Positions 24,481 through 33,016 are shown, counted from the first letter of the stretch. The stretch: 51,709 nucleotides of DNA from Dongia_A sp035274225 (GCA_035274225.1 DATEOK010000168.1:1-51709), one strand, 5' to 3'. The notes: a model not told the origin generated them from the letters alone. Numbers and translations: made by a program.

Positions 24481-25635
24481 TCAGCGGTAGATTGTGCGTC
24501 TCGGCGGGAAGTAGGCGGTGACGGTCGTCCCCACGCCGAGCTTTGAGTCGACCTGCAGCGTGCCCTCGTGCAACTCCAGCATGGCTTTGGTCAACGACAG
24601 CCCAAGGCCGGTGCCCTCATACTTGCGGCCATGCGATCCCTCCAGCTGGTGGAAAGGAGCGAGCGCCTGCGGGATGTCGTCCTGGGCCATGCCGATGCCG
24701 GTATCCACGACGGCGATGGCGATCGCGCCATCGGGGTCGAGGCGCGCGCAAGCCGCGACGCTGCCGCCCTTAGGCGTGAACTTGAGGCCATTTGAGAGGA
24801 AATTCACCAGCGCCTGGCGGACGCAGCGCGCGTCGGCGAACAGGAACGGCATGTCGTCCGGCACACTCACGTCGATCGTCAGCTCGTTCTGGATCGCGAG
24901 GTTGTGCACCGACGCGACCGCGTCGCCCACGATCTTGGCGACGTCGCACACGTCCTCGCGCAGCTGATAGGTTCCGGCTTCGACCTTGGTCATGTCGAGA
25001 ATGTCGTTGATGAGCTGGAGCAGGCTCTTGCCGCTGTTGTGGATGTCGCCGGCATAGTCGCGATAGCGCGGCTCGTTGATGGCGCCCAGCATCTCGTTCT
25101 TGATGATTTCTGCGAAGCCGATGACGGCGTTCAGCGGCGTCCTCAGCTCGTGGCTCATGTTGGCGAGGAACATTGACTTGGCGCGGTTGGCGTCCTCCGC
25201 CTGCAGCTTGGCGGCGAGCAGGTCTTTCTCCATGCGCTTGCGCTCGGTGATGTCGGAGATGATGCCGACCAGGTAGCGCTCGCCGCTCGCCACCTTGACC
25301 ATCGACTTGCGCGTGAACAGCCAGAATTCCGCGCCGCCGGCGCTGGTCAGCATTTCCTCGGTCTCGTACGGCGCGCCGGTGGCGAGGACCTTGCGATCGA
25401 TCTCCTGGAAAAAGGCCGCCTGCTCTCGTGGGACGATGTCGTAGTCGGTAAGCCCGAGCAACGAGTCATTCGGCCGGCCGACCAGCGCGCAGAACGCATC
25501 GTTGGTGAGCACAAAGTGCAGCTGCTCGTCCTTCACGAAGACCGGACTTTGCACCGAGTTCACGACCTGCAATACGAACTCGTCCGTCGGCACGCCGGCG
25601 GTACGGTAGACAGCGGCTTTCGACGGCGCGTTCAT
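24481..25635 (-). CDS. cytoplasmic PAS-domain sensor histidine kinase
   Basis: The protein has 384 residues with no membrane segment. A PAS/PAC domain covers about 17-135 (ends GIISDITERKRME), then a short coil, HisKA with phosphorylatable His162 (NMSHELRTPLN), and HATPase with N box NFLSNGLKFTP, G1 VVDTGIGMA and G2 GTGLGLSL. It should autophosphorylate in response to a PAS-sensed cue. No response regulator is adjacent; the nearest receiver is at 27435. Confidence 0.92.
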   Translation of the reverse strand: MNAPSKAAVYRTAGVPTDEFVLQVVNSVQSPVFVKDEQLHFVLTNDAFCALVGRPNDSLLGLTDYDIVPREQAAFFQEIDRKVLATGAPYETEEMLTSAGGAEFWLFTRKSMVKVASGERYLVGIISDITERKRMEKDLLAAKLQAEDANRAKSMFLANMSHELRTPLNAVIGFAEIIKNEMLGAINEPRYRDYAGDIHNSGKSLLQLINDILDMTKVEAGTYQLREDVCDVAKIVGDAVASVHNLAIQNELTIDVSVPDDMPFLFADARCVRQALVNFLSNGLKFTPKGGSVAACARLDPDGAIAIAVVDTGIGMAQDDIPQALAPFHQLEGSHGRKYEGTGLGLSLTKAMLELHEGTLQVDSKLGVGTTVTAYFPPRRTIYR

Positions 25636-25806
25636 CGCGCGTCAGTACTCAGGGGTTTGGAACGCTTGCGGAGCATGGCCGGCTCTGTATCAGCTTTGAT
25701 TAATCCTACCGGCGGTTGGTTAACCCGGACTTATCGGAACGGCATTAACTGCCTCGAAAATAGGGATGATTTCTTCTTTTTCTCGGATTTTCCTAGGCCA
25801 GATGAC

Positions 25807-26265
25807 TTAGGGATGGAGCTTCGCCAGCAGTTCCTCGAGGATCGGCGCCTGGGCCGGCAGGACGCGCCGGAGCGCCTCGGCCATCCCAAACCATTGCCCG
25901 CGGTCGACCTCCGGAAAGCGCGCCCTGCGGCCGGAGCGCGGCGGCCATTCCATTTCGAACTCGTTGCTCTTCACGGCAGCGGCGTCGACGTTGCCTTCGA
26001 CGGCCCAGGCCTGCACCACCTTGCCGCCGCGCTGCTTGACCGGCGTCAGCGCGATGAAGGTACCGTCGATCTTCTGACCGACCTCTTCGAAGAACTCGCG
26101 CTTGGCGGCGGCAAGGCCGTCTTCGTCGTCGTCGAACTCACCCTTGGGAATCGACCAGGCGCCGAGATCCTTCTTGGCCCAGAACGGCCCGCCGGGATGG
26201 ACCAGGAACACCTCGATGCCCGATCCGGCGCGCCGGTAGACCAGGAGTGCGGCACTGCGCTTCAT
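25807..26265 (-). CDS. Nudix hydrolase
   Basis: The protein has 152 residues from the ATG at 26265; the frame continues open upstream opposite the SDR gene but that part has no family similarity. The Nudix box is complete: G-EFDDD-E-DGLAAAK-RE-FF-EE-V-G near residues 43-65. It hydrolyses a nucleoside diphosphate linked to another moiety; the substrate is not predictable. It is divergent from the SDR gene. Confidence 0.92.
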   Translation of the reverse strand: MKRSAALLVYRRAGSGIEVFLVHPGGPFWAKKDLGAWSIPKGEFDDDEDGLAAAKREFFEEVGQKIDGTFIALTPVKQRGGKVVQAWAVEGNVDAAAVKSNEFEMEWPPRSGRRARFPEVDRGQWFGMAEALRRVLPAQAPILEELLAKLHP

Positions 26266-26376
26266 CCGATCGCTTGTAGTCCCGCAACGTTGCCGCCGCC
26301 AGCCCTCGCCTTGCTGCTTCTCACGCGGCGCAAGGCCCGCTAGCTTGTCGGCCTGGACAGTCGAACGGAGGATGCG

Positions 26377-27129
26377 ATGGCAGCGGGCAAGGTGGCGGTG
26401 GTGACGGGCGCGGGATCGGGGATCGGGCGGGAAACCGTCCTCGCCCTGCTGGCGCACGGCTACAAGGTGGCGCTTGCCGGCCGCAAGCTGGACGCATTGC
26501 AGGAGACCGTGGACAGAGCCGGCGACCACAAGGCCAACGCGCTTGCCGTCGCGACCGATGTCGCGGACCCCGGCTCGGTCACCGCGCTGTTCGATGCCAC
26601 GGTCAAAGCGTTCGGGCGCGTCGACGTGCTGTTCAACAACGCCGGCACCGGCGTCGGCGCTTCGTTCGAGGATCTCACCTTCGAGCAGTGGCGCGGCGTG
26701 ATCGACGTCAACCTGACCGGCTCGTTCCTGTGCGCCCAGGCGGCGTTCCGCCAGATGAAGAAGCAGTCGCCGCAGGGTGGCCGCATCATCAACAACGGCT
26801 CGATCTCGGCCTACGCGCCGCGGCCGGACTCCGCGCCCTACACCGCCAGCAAGCACGCCATCACCGGGCTCACCAAGTCGATCTCGCTCGACGGCCGGCC
26901 CTATGATATCGCGTGCAGCCAGATCGACATCGGCAATGCCCGCACCGCGATGGCCAAGCGCATCGGCGAAGGCATCAAGCAGGCCAACGGCAGCATGATG
27001 GCCGAGGCCACGATGGATGCCGCCCACGTCGCCAACGCCGTCGTCCACATCGCCGGCCTGCCGCTCGACGTGAACGTGCAATTCATGACGGTGATGGCGA
27101 CCAAGATGCCGTTCGTGGGGCGGGGCTAA
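26377..27129 (+). CDS. short-chain dehydrogenase/reductase
   Basis: This is a classical SDR of 250 residues: cofactor motif TGAGSGIG (10-17), Arg36-Lys37 after strand 2 favouring NADP(H), NNAG (87-90), catalytic Ser142/Ser144 region and YTASK (Tyr155, Lys159). It oxidises or reduces an alcohol/ketone pair; the substrate is unknown. CGGAGG precedes the ATG. It stands alone next to the Nudix gene. Confidence 0.92.
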   Translation: MAAGKVAVVTGAGSGIGRETVLALLAHGYKVALAGRKLDALQETVDRAGDHKANALAVATDVADPGSVTALFDATVKAFGRVDVLFNNAGTGVGASFEDLTFEQWRGVIDVNLTGSFLCAQAAFRQMKKQSPQGGRIINNGSISAYAPRPDSAPYTASKHAITGLTKSISLDGRPYDIACSQIDIGNARTAMAKRIGEGIKQANGSMMAEATMDAAHVANAVVHIAGLPLDVNVQFMTVMATKMPFVGRG

Positions 27130-27173
27130 AGACGCGATGCGGAACTTGGCGCCATGGGGCGGGTTTCTGCTCC

Positions 27174-27431
27174 ATGGCAAGGTACACGCCCCATCACGCT
27201 GATGCGCTCGCATTTTGGGCCGACGAGTCCGGCCAGGTTCACATTTGCGAAAGCAACGCGCCGCTCGCCAACGAGCTCCTGGTCTGGACCCTGTGCGATC
27301 GCGAGGTCGAGAGCGGCAAGGGCTTCCTCCCGACACGCCACGACGAAGTCACGTGCCGCAAGTGCATGGCCGCAGACGGCGTGCTGAAGCATCGCGCCAA
27401 GAGCGCGTCCACGCACTCCACTCTCCGCTAG
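27174..27431 (+). CDS. small hypothetical protein with C-terminal Cys motif
   Basis: The frame encodes 85 residues from ATG 27174. It contains HICESN, WTLCDREV and a C-terminal HDEVTCRKC, a His/Cys arrangement that could hold a metal. Codon third-position GC is like that of real genes here and the frame ends 3 bp before the convergent receiver gene. No named family is recognised; it is weakly reminiscent of short zinc-ribbon-like proteins. Confidence 0.5.
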   Translation: MARYTPHHADALAFWADESGQVHICESNAPLANELLVWTLCDREVESGKGFLPTRHDEVTCRKCMAADGVLKHRAKSASTHSTLR

Positions 27432-27434
27432 AAA

Positions 27435-27824
27435 CTACGCGGCGGCGCGATCCCGCTCCGCCGCGATGGCGCCACTAATGGCTGCGACGACCTTGGTGTC
27501 GGTGATCGGCTTGTTGATCACGCGGCAGCCGGCGTGACGCTCGGGGATGACCGGCCAGATCTCGCCGGTCATGAACACAATCGGCACGCCGCGGTCGGCA
27601 AGCGCGTCGGCCAGGCTGAAGACCTTCTCGTTGCGCAGATTGAGGTCGAGCAGCGCGCCGTCGAGCGCGGCACCGTCGGCCATGTCGAACGCCTCGGCGA
27701 GGGAATAGGCCGGCCCAACCACCGACCCGCCCGCCGCCACGATGGCGACAGCGGTCTCGGTGGCGAAGATCGCTTCGTCCTCCACCACCAGGATCGAAAG
27801 GCCCTTAAGTTCGCTGCCGTCCAT
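27435..27824 (-). CDS. single-domain response regulator receiver
   Basis: The protein has 129 residues from ATG 27824; an in-frame ATG at 27839 would add five. The receiver fold is complete: acidic pair Glu15-Asp16 (VVEDEA), phospho-acceptor Asp60 (LLDLNL), Thr86 (FMTGE) and Lys105 (INKPI). It lacks an output domain, so it acts as a phospho-relay or by protein contact, as in alphaproteobacterial FixJ/CpdR-like or HWE-kinase partners. No kinase is adjacent. Confidence 0.9.
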   Translation of the reverse strand: MDGSELKGLSILVVEDEAIFATETAVAIVAAGGSVVGPAYSLAEAFDMADGAALDGALLDLNLRNEKVFSLADALADRGVPIVFMTGEIWPVIPERHAGCRVINKPITDTKVVAAISGAIAAERDRAAA

Positions 27825-27930
27825 GAAAATACCTCGCACTGAAACGCGGTTACCCGCAGTCTTAATGGTGCGAAGAGGCGGAAGTTCCGGGCCTGGACGG
27901 TGACAATCTGGCGCAGCGGCCAGAGAGAAA

Positions 27931-28006
27931 TGGCGACCCCAACGGGATTTGAACCCGTGTTCTCAACGTGAGAGGCTGATGTCCTAGGCCACTAGACGAT
28001 GGGGTC
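27931..28006 (-). tRNA. tRNA-Glu (CTC)
   Basis: On the minus strand a 76-nt cloverleaf is seen with acceptor stem GACCCCA/TGGGGTC, discriminator G and encoded CCA. The D arm begins GTCTAG, the anticodon stem TCAGC/GTTGA has one G-T pair and holds the loop C-T-CTC-A-C, and the T arm contains GGTTCAAAT. The anticodon CTC reads GAG. Confidence 0.95.
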
Positions 28007-28131
28007 GCGGCTTGGTGAGGGCCATCTGATACGGGATGCGGGGCCGGCGATCAAGCGCTTTGTGGGGCCTTGCCGCCCGCTCTTTGAATTCCGCGATTTT
28101 GCCGCAGCTTCAGGCCGTTAGGGCTGATGCC

Positions 28132-28992
28132 TCAGGTTTCGAATCCGTACAGCCGGGCCGGGTTCTCGATCAGGATCTGGTGCCGCACCGCTTCGTCCGG
28201 CGCCCAATCCAGCAGCAAGTCCAGCAACGCCGCGTCGTTCGGATAGCCGACCTTCTCCGCCAAGGCGTGCGGCCAGTTGCTGCCCCAGATCACCCGCTCG
28301 GGCGCTGCCTTGATCAGCACGCGCATCAGCCGGGCGACATCCTCGTAGGCCGGCCCGCCGGATTTGGAAAACTCGTAGGCGCCGGCGATCTTGACCCAGC
28401 AGCGGCCGGTCTCCACCAGGCGCAGCAGGGCTTTGAAGGATTCATGCTCGGGCGCCACCGGCTCCAGGAACTTGCCGCAATGGTCGATGACGTAGTCCAT
28501 CGGCAGCCGACGCAACTGCGCCTCGTGCTCTGGCAAAGTGCGGCCGTCGAGCTGCACGATGGCGCTCCAGCCGAATGGGTGCACGCGCGCCGCCATCTCG
28601 TCCATGTGCGCGAAGGTCAGCGTGCCGCCGAGCAAATTCATGAAGCGGATGCCGCGCGCGCCGGCCTTGGTCAGGCGGTTGAGCTCTTGGTCGGTGACGC
28701 CGGGCTTCACCACCACCACCGCACGCGCATTGGCGCCAAGCTGCTGCACCCCCACCATGGTGGCGCGGTTGTCGTCGCCATAGGCGTTGGGCTGCACCAC
28801 GATCGCGCGGGAGAGGCCGAGCCACGCCTGCACGCAGCGATAGTCCGCGAGCGTCGCATCCGGCGGATTGAGCGTGCCGGGCAGCGCCGGGTAGGCGCGG
28901 CTGTAGAAATGCATGTGGGTGTCGCAGGTGCCCGCCGGCGTGTTGAGACGCGGCGGCGCGCCGCTGAGGGTACGAACAAAGGTTTTTGTCAT
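28132..28992 (-). CDS. gli: D-galactarolactone isomerase-like amidohydrolase
   Basis: The protein has 286 residues from ATG 28992; an upstream extension would come from the repeat 29018-29130. It belongs to the amidohydrolase_2 (PDC-hydrolase-like) group: N-terminal CDTHMHFY, DYVIDHCGKF, and C-terminal VIWGSNWPH. In Agrobacterium, Gli converts D-galactaro-1,4-lactone to the 1,5-lactone or back beside gci, udh and kdgD, exactly the gene company found here. Assignment to Gli rather than another lactonase rests mainly on context. Confidence 0.78.
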   Translation of the reverse strand: MTKTFVRTLSGAPPRLNTPAGTCDTHMHFYSRAYPALPGTLNPPDATLADYRCVQAWLGLSRAIVVQPNAYGDDNRATMVGVQQLGANARAVVVVKPGVTDQELNRLTKAGARGIRFMNLLGGTLTFAHMDEMAARVHPFGWSAIVQLDGRTLPEHEAQLRRLPMDYVIDHCGKFLEPVAPEHESFKALLRLVETGRCWVKIAGAYEFSKSGGPAYEDVARLMRVLIKAAPERVIWGSNWPHALAEKVGYPNDAALLDLLLDWAPDEAVRHQILIENPARLYGFET

Positions 28993-29017
28993 GATGCGCC
29001 CTTCTCCAGCTCCAAAT

Positions 29018-29130
29018 CTGTCATCCCGGCCGAGCACAGCGAGAGCCGGGACCCATGCCATCGGTCCGCATCGCGGATGTGACGCATGGATCCCGGGTCG
29101 CGCCGCTGCGCGGCTTGCCCGGGATGACAG
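29018..29130. repeat. 113-bp double-hairpin element, copy 1 (inverted partner at 30273)
   Basis: It begins CTGTCATCCCGGCCGAGC and ends GCCCGGGATGACAG. The left arm is the reverse complement of the right arm of the 30273-30385 copy with one mismatch in 43 bp. It sits between the gli and gci genes. Confidence 0.9.
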
Positions 29131-29155
29131 TTAGGGGAGATGCGAAGCACGGCGC

Positions 29156-30247
29156 TCACACCACCCGAAACTTGTCGATGGCGTCGAAGTCGGGTTCGAA
29201 GCCCAAGCCCGGTGCGTCGGGGATCTGGATCGTGCCCTTCTTGGGCAGCGGGATGTCGTTGCCCACTTCGCCTTCGCTCTCGGTGTAGAGGTACTCGATC
29301 AGCCCGATCTCCGGCGCGTGCGCCGCGAGTTGCAAGGTCGCCCACCAGCCGGGACCGAAATAGGGCGAGTGCGGCATCACCTGCTTGCCGACCAGGCGCG
29401 CGGCGTCCACCACCTTCATGAATTCGAGGATGCCGCCGACCTTGGTGACGCTCGGCTGCACGAAGGTGACGGCGGGGATCAGGCCCTGGAACTGGAACGC
29501 GGTGCAGGCATTCTCGCCGGCGGCCAGCGCGACGCCGAATTGCTCCTCGAGCCGGGCCAGGGTGTCGAAATCCTCCGGCGGCCAGATCGGCTCCTCGACC
29601 CAGTAGAGCTCGAGCGCCTTCATCTTCGGCAGCATGACCTCGGTCTCGGCGAGGCTCCAGTTGCAATTGACGTCGGTGGTAAGACGCACGTCGCGGCCCA
29701 CCGCCTCACGCCCGGCAGCGATCGGCTCGTAGGCAATCTCGTGCAGCTTCACGTCGCGATAGCCGTCAGCAATCGCCTTGGCGCAGACATCGCGCACCTC
29801 GCGGGCGCCGCCGTAGCGCACCAGGCTGGCATAGGCCGGGACGCTGCCGCGCCGTCGGCCGCCCAGAAGGGTCGCGAGCGAGACGCCGGTTCGCTTGGCC
29901 GCCGCGTCCCACAGCGCCATCTCGATGCCCGACCAGGCGAAGATGGTGATGCCGTAGCGGCCCTGGATGTGGAGCTGGCGCTGCATCTCGCGGCTCAGCG
30001 CGGCGATGTCGTGGCAGGCCTGGCCGATCAGGCGCGGTGCGAACATGTCGCGGATCGCCGCCTCGGTCGCGGTGGCGCAGGCATAGGCGAACGCTTCGCC
30101 CCAGCCGATGATGCCGTCGCCGGTCTCGACCCGCACCAGCAGCACGTCGCGCTGGGTCCAGCCGCGCGGCTTCGCCCGCGGGCCGTCATAGTGGTCGCCG
30201 AACGGGATATCAAGGCGGATGGTGTCGATGCGGGCGATGGTGGTCAT
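29156..30247 (-). CDS. gci: D-galactarolactone cycloisomerase (mandelate racemase/enolase superfamily)
   Basis: The protein has 363 residues: an N-terminal capping domain, then a barrel with metal ligands Asp192 (TTDVNC), Glu218 (WVEEP) and Glu245 (AAGEN). The base candidates are Lys167 (DVKLHE) and His293 (MPHSPY). The KxH rather than KxK pattern at strand 2 and His at the end fit the Gci-like group. Gci opens galactaro-lactone by beta-elimination to 3-deoxy-2-keto-hexarate. Its neighbours are gli, udh and kdgD. The gene is bracketed by inverted copies of a 113-bp repeat, unlike the other genes of the operon, which are 13 bp apart. Confidence 0.82.
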   Translation of the reverse strand: MTTIARIDTIRLDIPFGDHYDGPRAKPRGWTQRDVLLVRVETGDGIIGWGEAFAYACATATEAAIRDMFAPRLIGQACHDIAALSREMQRQLHIQGRYGITIFAWSGIEMALWDAAAKRTGVSLATLLGGRRRGSVPAYASLVRYGGAREVRDVCAKAIADGYRDVKLHEIAYEPIAAGREAVGRDVRLTTDVNCNWSLAETEVMLPKMKALELYWVEEPIWPPEDFDTLARLEEQFGVALAAGENACTAFQFQGLIPAVTFVQPSVTKVGGILEFMKVVDAARLVGKQVMPHSPYFGPGWWATLQLAAHAPEIGLIEYLYTESEGEVGNDIPLPKKGTIQIPDAPGLGFEPDFDAIDKFRVV

Positions 30248-30272
30248 CTAACGCGCGCCCTCCTCTCCCCAA

Positions 30273-30385
30273 CTGTCATCCCGGGCAAGCAGCGAAGCTG
30301 CGCGACCCGGGACCCATGCGAACTGTCAACGTCTCGGCGAAATGGCATGGGTCCCGGCTCTCGCTGCGCTCGGCCGGGATGACAG
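30273..30385. repeat. 113-bp double-hairpin element, copy 2 (inverted relative to 29018)
   Basis: It begins CTGTCATCCCGGGCAAGC and ends GGCCGGGATGACAG. Same length as the 29018-29130 copy and in opposite orientation; the two flank gci at 25 bp distance on either side. Confidence 0.9.
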
Positions 30386-30410
30386 AAAGAAGAGCGGCGG
30401 TGATGCATCA

Positions 30411-31229
30411 TCACGTCTTCTCCGGCGCCTGCACCAGCCCGCCGTCGAACTCCTGCGAGGCGAAGTGGCCGCCCTGGTAGTAGTCGCCGACCGGATCGGG
30501 CGACAGCTTCGCCTGGCCCGCGCGTGCGCTCTCAACGTGCGTCTCGGAATCGCCGCTTGGCTTGTAGCCGAAACGGTAGGCGACGCTGTTGTCCCACCAG
30601 CCGCGCTCGTTATCCGAGACGCCGTAGAAGACCTCGTAGCGGATGTCGGGATGCTCCAGCCCGATGCGGATCAGTTGCACCAGGTCCTCCGGCTTCAGCC
30701 AGATCGCGGCGAGGCGCAGGTTGGTTGGCTGGTCGCTGACGTTGCCGATACGCAGGCACAGCACCTCCAGCCCGAACTTGTAGGCATAGAAGGCGCCGAG
30801 CGATTCGCCGAACGCCTTGCTGACGCCGTAGCGCGTATCGGGCAGCGCCGTCACCTCGACGCCGATGCGCTGGTCGCGCGGATAGAAGCCGACCACATGG
30901 TTGCTGGAGGCGAACACGATGCGCTTCACGCCCTTGCGCCGCGCCGCCTCGAACAGGTTGTAGGTGCCGACGATGTTGGATTGCAGGATGGCGTCCCACG
31001 GACCTTCGATCGAATAGGCGCCCATGTGGACGATGCCCTCGACGCCCTCGAGCGCACGCTCGACCTCAGCCATGTCGGCGAGGTCGGCGGCGACGAAGTC
31101 CTCGTCCGCGCGCAGGTCCTGTGGCGCTTTCAGGTCGCTGAGGCGCAGCTGCGGATAGTGCGGCGGCAACAGCGTGCGCAAACGGGCGCCGACCCCGCCG
31201 CTCGCCCCCGTGAGCAGGACGCGTTGCAT
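30411..31229 (-). CDS. udh: uronate dehydrogenase
   Basis: The protein has 272 residues, an extended-SDR fold: NAD motif LTGASGGVG (6-14), Asp32 after strand 2 for NAD, catalytic FASSNH and Tyr134/Lys138 (YGVSK). The stretches SIEGPWDAILQSNIVGTYN and FASSNHVVGFYPR are characteristic of bacterial Udh as known from Agrobacterium and Pseudomonas. It oxidises galacturonate or glucuronate to the aldarolactone, the first step of the pathway here. It is 13 bp downstream of kdgD. Confidence 0.93.
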   Translation of the reverse strand: MQRVLLTGASGGVGARLRTLLPPHYPQLRLSDLKAPQDLRADEDFVAADLADMAEVERALEGVEGIVHMGAYSIEGPWDAILQSNIVGTYNLFEAARRKGVKRIVFASSNHVVGFYPRDQRIGVEVTALPDTRYGVSKAFGESLGAFYAYKFGLEVLCLRIGNVSDQPTNLRLAAIWLKPEDLVQLIRIGLEHPDIRYEVFYGVSDNERGWWDNSVAYRFGYKPSGDSETHVESARAGQAKLSPDPVGDYYQGGHFASQEFDGGLVQAPEKT

Positions 31230-31242
31230 GCCGCCTCCTCCG

Positions 31243-32154
31243 TTATTGCGGGCCGAGCTTTTCGATCAGCGCCTTCAATTGCGCCCGCTCATCCGCCGTG
31301 CAGTCCAGCAGCGGCGTGCGCACCGGACCGGCGGAGCGTCCGACCAGATCGGCCCCGGCCTTCACGATGCTGACGGCATAGCCGGCGCGGCGGTTGCGGA
31401 TCGCCGCGTACGGCATGAAGAACGTATCGAGCAGCCGGTTGGCGGTGGCAGAATCGTCGGCGGCGATGGCGCGGTAGAATTGCATGGCGGTCTTCGGGAT
31501 GAAGTTGAAAACCGCGGAAGAATAGACCGGAACGCCCATCGCCTTGTAGGGGGCAGCGAAGAATTCCGCGGTCGGCAAGCCGCCGAGATAAGCGAAGCGA
31601 TCGCCCATGCGGCGGCGCACCGCGACCATCAGCTCGAGATCGCCGATGCCGTCCTTGAAGCCGATCAGGTTCGGGCACTGCGCCGCCAGCTTTTCCAGCG
31701 TGTCGGGGCCGAGGCGGCAGACGTTGCGGTTATAGACGATGACGCCGATCTTCACCGACTTGCAGATCGCGGCGACATGGCGCGAGATGCCTTCCTGGTC
31801 CGCTTCCACCAGGTAGTGCGGCAGCACCAGCAGGCCGGCGGCGCCGAGGCGCTCCGCCTCCTGGGCGAACGCGATGGCCTGACGCGTGCCGCAGCCGGTG
31901 CCGGCGATGATCGGCACCTTGCCCTTGCAGGTCTCGACCGCAGTGCCGATCACGGCGGAATATTCGCTGGCCGCAAGGGAGAAAAACTCGCCGGTGCCGC
32001 CACCCGCGAACAAGGCGGTCGCGCCATACGGCATCAGCCACTCGAGGCGCTTGGCGTACCCGGCGGGGTTGAAATCGCCGGCGGCGTCGAAATCGGTCAC
32101 GGGGAACGACAAGAGCCCGTTGCCGAGCGCCGCCTTGAGTTCGATCGGATCCAT
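31243..32154 (-). CDS. kdgD: 5-dehydro-4-deoxyglucarate dehydratase
   Basis: The protein has 303 residues of the DapA/N-acetylneuraminate-lyase barrel: GGGTGEFFSL (51-60), Tyr141 (VIVYNR) and the Schiff-base Lys167 (GFKDGIGD). GTGEFFSL and YNRN are typical of KdgD, which dehydrates and decarboxylates 5-keto-4-deoxyglucarate to 2-oxoglutarate semialdehyde. It lies 13 bp after the GntR gene. The next enzyme, semialdehyde dehydrogenase, is not in the window. Confidence 0.93.
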   Translation of the reverse strand: MDPIELKAALGNGLLSFPVTDFDAAGDFNPAGYAKRLEWLMPYGATALFAGGGTGEFFSLAASEYSAVIGTAVETCKGKVPIIAGTGCGTRQAIAFAQEAERLGAAGLLVLPHYLVEADQEGISRHVAAICKSVKIGVIVYNRNVCRLGPDTLEKLAAQCPNLIGFKDGIGDLELMVAVRRRMGDRFAYLGGLPTAEFFAAPYKAMGVPVYSSAVFNFIPKTAMQFYRAIAADDSATANRLLDTFFMPYAAIRNRRAGYAVSIVKAGADLVGRSAGPVRTPLLDCTADERAQLKALIEKLGPQ

Positions 32155-32167
32155 TCCCTTGTCCCTG

Positions 32168-32890
32168 TTATTCCTGCTCGCCGTCCGTCATGGCGAGCCG
32201 CAGGCGTTCCCGCGAGTTGCTCAAATGCAGCCGCATGGCGGAACGCGCCGCCTCCTGATCCTGGCGCTTGATCGCCTGGTAGATGTCCTCGTGCTCGCGG
32301 TTGACGCGGCGCAGATATTCCTGCCGGTCGGCGGCGAAATAGCGGAAGGTCTGCAGCCGCGCGCGCGGGATCAGCAGCGAGCCCAGATAGCTGAAGAGAT
32401 GCGCGAAGTGCCGGTTGCCGGTCGCTTCGGCGATGGTGCGGTGGAAATCCAAATCCGGCGCCACCGCATCTTCGGAGGCGTCGATTGCCGTCGCCATGCG
32501 ATCCAGCGCATCGCGCATTGCGGCCAGGTGCCCTTCGTTCCGGCGTTGCGCGGCGAGCGCGGCAGCATCGGATTCGATGCCGATGCGCAGCTCCAGCACC
32601 GCGATCACGTCCTTCAGCAGATTGAGATTGGCGTTGTCGATGCGGAACGGCGGTGCGGATTCGGCTTGCAGCACGAAGGCACCGACCCCCTGCTGGGTCG
32701 AGACCAGGCCAGCGGCCTTGAGGCTGGAGATCGCTTCGCGCACCACGGTGCGGCTGACCTTGAATTCCTCGATCAGGTCCTGCTCGGTCGGCAGGCGGTC
32801 GCCGGGCTTCAGCTCGCCCACGCGGATACGGTCGGTCAGCGCCTTGACCAGCTGCGATGTCAGCGTTTCCCGTTGGCGCAAGGCCGACAC
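32168..32890 (-). CDS. FadR-subfamily GntR transcriptional regulator (uronate locus)
   Basis: The protein has 240 residues from the GTG at 32890, chosen because AGGGAAGGGAG lies 5 bp upstream; an ATG at 32926 has no such site. The winged HTH (LPTEQDLIEEFKVSRTVVREAISSL, split over residues ~30-54) is followed by an all-helical FCD ligand domain with the metal-binding Asp/His set (DLDFHRTI). It presumably represses both the catabolic operon, of which it is the first gene, and the divergent TRAP genes until a uronate or aldarate binds. Confidence 0.9.
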   Translation of the reverse strand: MSALRQRETLTSQLVKALTDRIRVGELKPGDRLPTEQDLIEEFKVSRTVVREAISSLKAAGLVSTQQGVGAFVLQAESAPPFRIDNANLNLLKDVIAVLELRIGIESDAAALAAQRRNEGHLAAMRDALDRMATAIDASEDAVAPDLDFHRTIAEATGNRHFAHLFSYLGSLLIPRARLQTFRYFAADRQEYLRRVNREHEDIYQAIKRQDQEAARSAMRLHLSNSRERLRLAMTDGEQE

Positions 32891-32939
32891 GGCGGCTCCC
32901 TTCCCTGATGCGTCAATCCCTTGCATAGCATCAAACAAG

Positions 32940-32953
32940 ATGTATGACAACTG
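32940..32953. promoter_or_regulatory. candidate GntR box 1
   Basis: ATGTATGACAACTG on the plus strand. Its reverse complement begins CAGTTGT, the same 7-mer as in the second box. It is located in the divergent control region between the GntR gene and dctP. Confidence 0.4.
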
Positions 32954-33001
32954 ATTGGCCTTTTCTGTGAGCAAACAAGCGATATTGATCCTGTATCAAA
33001 C

Positions 33002-33016
33002 CAGTTGTATGATGAC
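33002..33016. promoter_or_regulatory. candidate GntR box 2
   Basis: CAGTTGTATGATGAC lies about 50 bp from box 1 in inverted orientation and 85 bp upstream of the dctP start. The paired placement would let one repressor control both directions. Confidence 0.4.

Noticed and set aside
26266..27336. Upstream extension of the Nudix frame to 509 residues
   Set aside because: The extra part is antisense to the SDR gene and has no family similarity; the Nudix domain starts exactly at ATG 26265.
27931..28006. tRNA-Glu as an integration site for an island
   Set aside because: No integrase, direct repeat of the tRNA end or composition change was found on either side.
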